Positions 57,581 through 64,000 of a DNA stretch of 64,000 nt are shown one piece after another. The stretch lies in NCBI GenBank assembly GCA_050084985.1, contig JBITNC010000002.1, positions 28,830,001-28,894,000 of the forward strand, read 5' to 3'. Every line of letters starts with the position of its first letter. Positions within the stretch are counted from its first letter, which is position 1. The notes beneath the pieces are model-generated. The model was not told where the DNA came from and did not search any database. It worked only from the letters and a program-made list of their open reading frames with translations. Position numbers and translations under genes: made by a program. Origin of the DNA: Nageia nagi (taxonomy: Eukaryota > Pinophyta).

Positions 57581-59335
57581 CTAAGCATTGAAAGCTTGCT
57601 CTTGGTTCTGGGTTGCCATGGCTACTGAACATCGACTTGGATTAGAATTACTAGGATTGAACTGAAATCGGGTGCCCCCCCATAGTGGAAGACTCTGAAC
57701 ACCGTTGGTGGAATTATTACAAGACATAGTTAAGGATTTAGGCAGAGAAAATGGATTGTGTACTGCATTATTATTAGCAGGTTGTACAGGACAAGATGGT
57801 CGGGAGTTGGTTTTTCCAGAATTTGGTGCTTGCAGCTTACAATGTAACCTTGGCGTTTGATCGCTCTCTTGTCCACCATGCACATTCTCTGCATGGAAGG
57901 AGAAAAACAATATAGAAATTCCAACAACATAAATAAAAACATCCGACGCTTTAATTCAGTCCATGTATGTAGATTTGGATAGGTAAATGCATTGGATTCT
58001 TGTTTTTCTAAATTTTTGGACAAAGTTTGATAGGTCCTATAGAACAATTACCAATTAGGTCTGAAGGACGTCAAAAGGGATCATCATCATATATGTATGT
58101 GTGTATGTTGACACACACATGAATTACGATGAATGTAGGTCCAATAGATAGTTGTTTTCAATGCACAAGAACGAGAAAGAAAGTATGGCTTATTCTTTCT
58201 GAAGTTTTAGGTTATACCTGCAAACTTCTGCCATGGATTACGCTTTGAGAAATTGCTCCAGGGGTCCTTTTGTCGACCAAATGCTTCGTTGAAGAGATCC
58301 TGTCTGCAACTCACGGGTGAAGGATTGCTCACAGGAAGGTTCTGCGCCGGCCGTGAGAACAAGGGCTTCAGCTGCATATTCGAAATAAACTCCACAGGGG
58401 GTGGCTTGAATCGCTCCTCAGAATCCCCAATGACTGGCAAATACACCACCGGGTATAGCCCTGGATGTTCGGCATACAGAGGGCTTTCACATATAACAGG
58501 TCGATGGTAGTACACAGGCTTCTGACAACATTGGCATGACAGTTCTGTTTGTGTATGTACTTCAGGGAAGATATCACGTTGCCTATGAGCTTTCCGAACA
58601 CCTATTGAACAGAACTTCCTCAAAGTGAAAAAACGGACAATAATCAGCAGATATCACGATATACATCCATATAAACAATGCAACTTACTACGTCGCTTTC
58701 GTCTCGGCGTTGGAACAGACACCGAGTTTGTAAGGGACGCCAGGTACCTCATAACTTCCCTTCTGGAACGGCACCTGACGCCATTTACAGTGTTAATGTA
58801 CATCTGCAGACAATATTCCATTTAATTTTAGAACTGTCAAGAAATTTATGTTTTCTCAGAGTTGAACTTTGCAAGAAATCCTCAAGAAAATGTGCAAGCT
58901 CAAAACATGAAAAACATTTCATCTTTGAAGAGACTCGGAAATTTGAAGGCCTCAATATTTCCAATTTAGGCCAGGATTGAAACCCTGGAGAAGTTTCCAG
59001 CATCTTAAGACACAAAAATCTTGGGAAATTCACAAAATGAAGAGAAATTTTAGTTAATTAAAGCAAACCTTATCAATTCGCCCTGCTGAGTAACCATACT
59101 GTCGCACTTTTTTCTCAGTGAGCCAGCCGTCGGGAAGCCATTCCGGATTAGCAATGATCTCGCCAGGAATTCGATTCCGTCGCCCTCGGAAACCGGATTC
59201 CCGTACTTCTGCGATCTCAGTGTTGTTGTTGTTGTCTGTCTGACGTTTAAATATTACCAGCTCCTTGTAAAACTCATTTTTTCCCATGGAGGCGGCTTCA
59301 CAGTCCATTTCACAGGAGCCGCCGTTAGATTCCAT
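57581..59335 (-). CDS. MBD gene 2: methyl-CpG-binding domain-like protein (4 exons)
   Basis: Predicted exons, minus strand: 59335-59069, 58803-58689, 58601-58218, 57888-57581 (1074 nt, 357 aa). Junctions are GT-AG and phases 0, 1, 1 are identical to gene 1. The start is the first ATG (MESNGGSCEMDCEAAS). The MBD spans about residues 61-116: RNRIPGEIIANPEWLPDGW, VRQYGYSAG, RIDKMYINTVNG, CRSRREVMRYL. A basic nuclear-signal-like PRRKRRR follows at the end of exon 2. Exon 3 has SCQCCQKPVYYHRPVICES and AEHPGLYPVVYLPVIGD, shared with gene 1 and of unknown function. Its exon 3 is longer than in gene 1 (adds ...NPWQKFAG). The residue after DK is Met where gene 1 has Tyr, so methyl-CpG binding may be altered. 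Confidence 0.85.
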
Positions 59336-59840
59336 CAATTCACTCCAAAGCTATGAGAAAACTGACCTCAAAAACTACTTACCTGCAAAATACCTGACCT
59401 AAACTGCTTAGACCTCCGAAATCATGCGTAACCTAAAGCCTGATCACGAACATTGAACGGAAAGGCTCAGATTCCTGTAGGCCGAATGCAAACATAGAAA
59501 CATTAAATATGGACAGACAATTTCAGACCGTAATTTGCGTAATTTAATTCATTTCGACAGGCGTCTACAGTCCGGCGGAGAAGCATCACCAGCATGCATG
59601 CGCAGAGGGTGGCGCGGTAATCTAACAGCTGGAATTGCGCGGGACGGTCGATATTTACTCCCAAGGGATATAACGAAATCTCCACCCTTGCCGCTACGTC
59701 CTGGACGCAACGGATCCTTCCAAAGTCTTTTACTCAGCTATTTCCGAGACCTCGAAAAGCTGAATTCACAATATAAAGGATTTCTGGTACGGATCCGCCC
59801 GGCTAGGTGGCGCCCAGCCAAATCGACACCTTAAATCATA
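59336..59840 (-). promoter_or_regulatory. Probable promoter/5' region of MBD gene 2
   Basis: The stretch 59540-59830 is distinctly GC-richer than its surroundings and contains many CpG, as expected near a host gene start. No firm TATA box. A frame on the plus strand (59535-59834) has no recognisable product. Confidence 0.35.
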
Positions 59841-59844
59841 TCGA

Positions 59845-60200
59845 TTGATTTCAATTTTCCAGAAAAATCACCTGAAATTTGCACAGATACCAATAAATGC
59901 AATCCATTCCAAGAAAAACGTCCTGAAATTTGCACAGATACCAAATCGAATGCAATTCACTCCAATTTTTCAGAAAAAACGATTTGAAATTTACTCAGAA
60001 AATCAAATCAGATGCAATTCATTGCAATTTTCCAGAAAATCAGCCTGAAATTTGCAGATTTCAAAGTAAATACAATGCATTCCAATTTTCAAGAAAAATA
60101 GTCCTGAGATTTGCACATAAACCAAATCAAATTCAATTCATTCCAATTTTCCAGAAAAACATCCTGAAATACTGAACTTTGCACAAATATCGAATCAAAT
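59845..60200. repeat. Minisatellite upstream of MBD gene 2
   Basis: Six imperfect copies of a roughly 59-bp unit. CCTGAAATTTGCACAGAT-like cores lie at about 59872, 59931, 59984, 60045, 60103 and 60164, each followed by AAATC-rich sequence and ATTCCAATTTTCCAGAAAA. Confidence 0.88.
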
Positions 60201-62990
60201 GCTTCTAAATTCTTCTTCAACCTTGCCATTCTATATTCGATTCATCTCAAAGCTTTGCGCCTGTTGGAATTTAAATCTGGACTGTTTTCACAGAACACCC
60301 CATCGGATCTTAAGCCTTTACATTGTAGCTCTTCTTGAAAATTTATCAACCTCGATTCTTATACTTATTAATCAATATTATTTTCTTGTTCTTATTATTC
60401 CTTGAATTATTATATATAATGATGGAGCATTTTTCACAAGATCATAATGTCCAACAATAATATATGTTATTATTTTGTATTTTAGTTATTATATGGTATT
60501 TTATTAATGGCATTGTTCAACTAGGGATTAATCGATCTCTCTAGAGTATACTCCGTTGTTTTTTTGGTAATTGCAAGAACATTCGCCAATGTTTTATGGG
60601 ATTTAGTTTAGAGAGTATTTCTTCGTAATCACTTAGAGAATGTGATTGTCGAAAAAAACAGGTTGACGAAAAGATGCACTCATGTTAGAAATTGTCAATT
60701 TTCGATTAATCTCCTAGTTAAACAAAACCTTTTATTTAATGGTGGTTGTCATTTGAACTTGTTGACTATTATACAATTTTGACAAGATTTCTTACTCATG
60801 TTCATTATTTGTTTTGTTGGATTTTTGATCATTATTTTCGTCATAGAAGTCATCATCATTTTTAGCATCTTGAATTATAGTTCTTTTTGTTTACATATAC
60901 TAAGGATTATAGTTGAATGAATATCAATTTCTTATGATATTTTTATTATTATATTTAATTTTTTTTTTTATAATTTAGATAAAAAAATATCAATATTTTT
61001 ATTTGAATTACATTGTAAAATTATATTAAAAAAAAAATTGTAGAGAAACATTCATAATTGAAGTAACATTTCTAACTTTTCAATTGTAGTTCTATTGTGA
61101 ATGGAAGTACTTTTCCTTCTCCTCACATCTCTAATTTTTGTTAATCATGTAATATGATCTTCTTCTTTTTTAATCTTTAATTGTCATTGATTGTAGGATT
61201 TCTTTTATTCCTTATATTATTCAATTATATCTTTTAATCGTTGTTATTTGGATCAACCTTAAATTTTCATTATATCTTTTACTTTTTCATCTTATGTTTA
61301 TTCCATCATATGTATATTACTTATATTTACAATTATAAATGATGATTAACTTATTAATATACAACTTCTTATATTTACTTTTGAGATAATTATATATTCA
61401 CTATCCATATGTATGATTTCTTCAATTTTGAATTATGTTTTATGCCTTAAATTATTTTGTTGATAACTATGTTTTACATGTAACATGATTTTATCTTTTT
61501 TATTTTATCTTTCTCTTTGATGTTGTATTTTGGTTAGTCAAATGCATTGCCTCTAGTTTCTCTCATGATATTTTTATTGCATTCAAAAAGATAACATTCT
61601 AATATTATATTTAAATTACAAATATGTATAATATCTAAAAAATTAAATAATTATTATTCATAAAAGCTAAATAGTATGATTTTAATAATTAATTTTATAT
61701 CATTTCATTAAATCAATAGGAATATTTATATAGACTTCTTCCAATGCTAAGTATTGAATTCTTTTACATTATTCAATATATCAAAAACAACTTAATATTT
61801 AGAAGAATCTAAGTAAGATTGTTGCTATGTTATTAAATATATGTCACTTTTTCATTTAAAGCATAAATGGAATCCTTAAATGCTAAGAGTGATTTATTAT
61901 TGTATTGTGGTTCTTTAAGGTTATTAGCAGTGCCCTCCAAAAGATACATTTGATTTGTTCCTTGTAAATGGAAATTTAATATATTATGAGAGTAATTAAT
62001 GTATACATTAAGAGTAGTAATACCAACTAGCTTATTCTTTTGACCAATGTTTATCAAATCTAAAATATTTAATATAGAATCAACAAGGCATATACTAACA
62101 TTGAGTACAATTAGTCATTTGAACCATCACTTGTAAGTAGATTACAACTTGTTCATTGTATATTTCAATCATTTAAACACCACCATCATATCTAAATGTA
62201 TTTTTTTATATGGTATTTGATAACAATAACTTAATGCTCTATAATTAATTCCTTAGTGTTTTCCATGTTATGAATTTGACCCAATCATTACATAGATAAT
62301 TTTTCCATACATGAAAAAACATACATTATGCCTACTTAAAATAGACATGATCAATGATCATGTATCTAGGAATACTTCATCTTAGTAAAATCTCATCTAA
62401 AATATAAGTCCTTAGCAAAAGTTAATGCCAACCCTTGCTACTTATGTTATCCTTTTATTTGGCTCAAGCTAATATGTAGGGAACCTCCTCATTTGCATGT
62501 TATTTTAGTTACCTCCCTAAAAATATGTTAAATTACAAAGTTAGCTCCACTTAGAGAAATGAATTCATCATGGAGTGGAACCAAGCTCCAATTATAGAGT
62601 TCTTCATTAATGAAATAATTAACAATGAATTGAGATCTAATGTAAATTAATATTATTGTGTTTATAATAATATAATATAAATTAGATATTAAATATAATT
62701 TTATGTTACAAATATAATAATAAAAGAATCCTATCTATGGAAGATGGATTAGTAAAAGTAGGTAATTTCCATTATGGAGGCATGAGTTCAAATGTTAACA
62801 CTCTTTCCTTATAGGCTTTGGAGTTTAAGTGCCTTCTCTAAAATTTAAAAAGGGTTTGCAAAATATAAGATATAATAACTAAAGGAAATAAAAAATAGTT
62901 AATTAATTATTATAAATAATAACTAAATATTATTCTTCTAAAATAAGTTTAATATTTTTTAATAGTAATATAATATAAGTTGGATAATAA
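60201..62990. other. AT-rich intergenic region
   Basis: Poly-A/T tracts, no gene, RNA or transposon domain recognised. Confidence 0.55.
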
Positions 62991-63180
62991 CACTATACTA
63001 AAAAAGGGTTTTAGGGGTAGGCAATTTAAGGTATTTTTAATGTAGAGATTTTTGACCACCTCAATTTGGGGTTTTAGTGGCAGTTTTAAACCATCATGAT
63101 AAATAATAAGGAGGTGGTTTAAAATCATCTCAATAACTAGCCAAAAAAAAAAAAATCTCATGTGGGGAACTTAGGCAAGC
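62991..63180 (+). mobile_element. Possible CACTA-type transposon end
   Basis: CACTATACTAAAAAAGGG at 62991 resembles CACTA termini, followed by subterminal-type repeats in both orientations (TTTTAGTGGCAGTTTTAAAC and GGAGGTGGTTTAAAATC). No opposite end was found in the window, so this is tentative. Confidence 0.35.
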
Positions 63181-64000
63181 ACTTAGGAAAGTTTCAATTT
63201 TTCAAGTTTGGAGAGCAAAGGCAAGGATGTAGAGGAGAGGATAGGAAAAGCATTTATGTAGCAGGTATCTTATCAAATAATCTTTATGACTTTTATTCTT
63301 TTGTATTTTTACAAAAAACATGTTTAGGAATTAACACCTAGTAATTATTTTTTATTTTTAAGGTGTAGGAGAGCATATTCAAGGTGGGTAAAGGAGAGGC
63401 GAGGTACCGATATAAATTTATCTTTTCAAATAATTGTTATGCCTTATAATATTTCATATTTTGTAATATATATATATATATATATATATATAAGGGCTTA
63501 ACACTTGATAATTACATATGGAATAAAAGTATTTAGGGTATTTTTTAGAAAACCCAATTTTTATTTATCATACAATTATTGCAACTCATAAAACTATGTT
63601 TACATCATGCATCTTGTCAAATAATTCTTGGGCCATATGTATTCTTCCATTGTGATGATCCAAATTTTGAATTCAACCATAAACTATCAATACATGATCA
63701 TCAAGCCCCAACGTCAGGTATAAGGCATCCAATACACACATTCAAACCCTTAAGCATGCAATGTTATGGTTAGAGCATTATCATTAAATATTCATATACC
63801 CAAAATGCTAATGCCTAAGTATAACATGCAAGATCCAATTATTAATACACCTATATGCCAATGTATAGCATTTGCATGCATACAACATTGAATAGCATAT
63901 AAGAATGCCAATGTCTGGCTCATACATGTATAATGAACATAAACAACCCAACGCATGCATAAGTATGAAATGTACAAACATAATATTGAGATCTGAAGCC
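63181..64000. other. AT-rich end of window
   Basis: Contains the AT microsatellite at 63466-63492. If 62991 is a CACTA end this may be its interior, but no transposase is visible. Confidence 0.4.
63466..63492. repeat. AT microsatellite
   Basis: Thirteen uninterrupted AT units. Confidence 0.95.

Noticed and set aside
58253-58510. Plus-strand frame opposite MBD gene 2 exon 3
   Set aside because: Antisense shadow. The minus strand has a spliced gene with matching phases.
59535-59834. 99-residue plus-strand frame upstream of MBD gene 2
   Set aside because: Located in a CpG-rich promoter region. No domain and no splice support.
1-64000. CRISPR arrays, bacterial operons or prophage
   Set aside because: The repeats present are minisatellites or transposon parts without regular unique spacers, and gene structure is eukaryotic with introns.

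Overview
The window is plant nuclear DNA. It is AT-rich and dominated by decayed retrotransposons, with only two intact-looking host genes. Plant origin is shown by Copia elements primed with TGGTATCAGAGC (the complement of the initiator tRNA-Met 3' end), a DUF4283-type LINE, a Helitron helicase, a PPR gene fragment, and two spliced genes carrying a plant-type methyl-CpG-binding domain (MBD). Species cannot be read from the sequence. Deep nesting of old elements fits a large, slowly purged seed-plant genome, possibly a gymnosperm (weak inference).

Layout. 1-19830 is a three-level nest of related Copia elements. Element C (1-326 and 17106-19830, left end outside the window) was hit in its RT region by element A (327-17105, 500-bp LTRs about 10% diverged). 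A was hit in its RT region by element B (6105-14877, 497-bp LTRs with 3 differences seen by eye, perfect 5-bp target duplication GATAT). B carries long repeat-rich leader and trailer regions, including five copies of a hairpin whose stem shows compensatory changes. 19990-22480 is a decayed Helitron Rep/helicase. 25183-27741 (minus) is MBD gene 1. 28780-38075 (minus) holds a LINE ORF1 fragment and a nearly complete degenerate LINE. 39469-46538 is a second, older Copia lineage with an internal insertion. 47962-48063 is a short tRNA-type SINE with 14-bp duplications. 49521-53715 is a Copia gag-protease remnant hit by an inverted solo LTR of the A/B/C family (perfect 5-bp duplication) and adjoined by a small non-autonomous LTR element on the minus strand. 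54723-55524 is a Mutator-like element with 9-bp duplications that has captured a PPR fragment. 55750-57000 (minus) is a Copia pol remnant. 57581-59335 (minus) is MBD gene 2.

The two MBD genes share orientation, four-exon structure, all intron phases and a C-terminal block, so they are tandem or segmental paralogues now about 30 kb apart with transposons between them. Gene 1 keeps the residues expected for methyl-CpG contact. Gene 2 has lost the key tyrosine. Both have minisatellites nearby: inside intron 1 of gene 1, including copies of its splice donor, and upstream of gene 2. Everything else is transposon-derived or AT-rich sequence with no recognisable gene.
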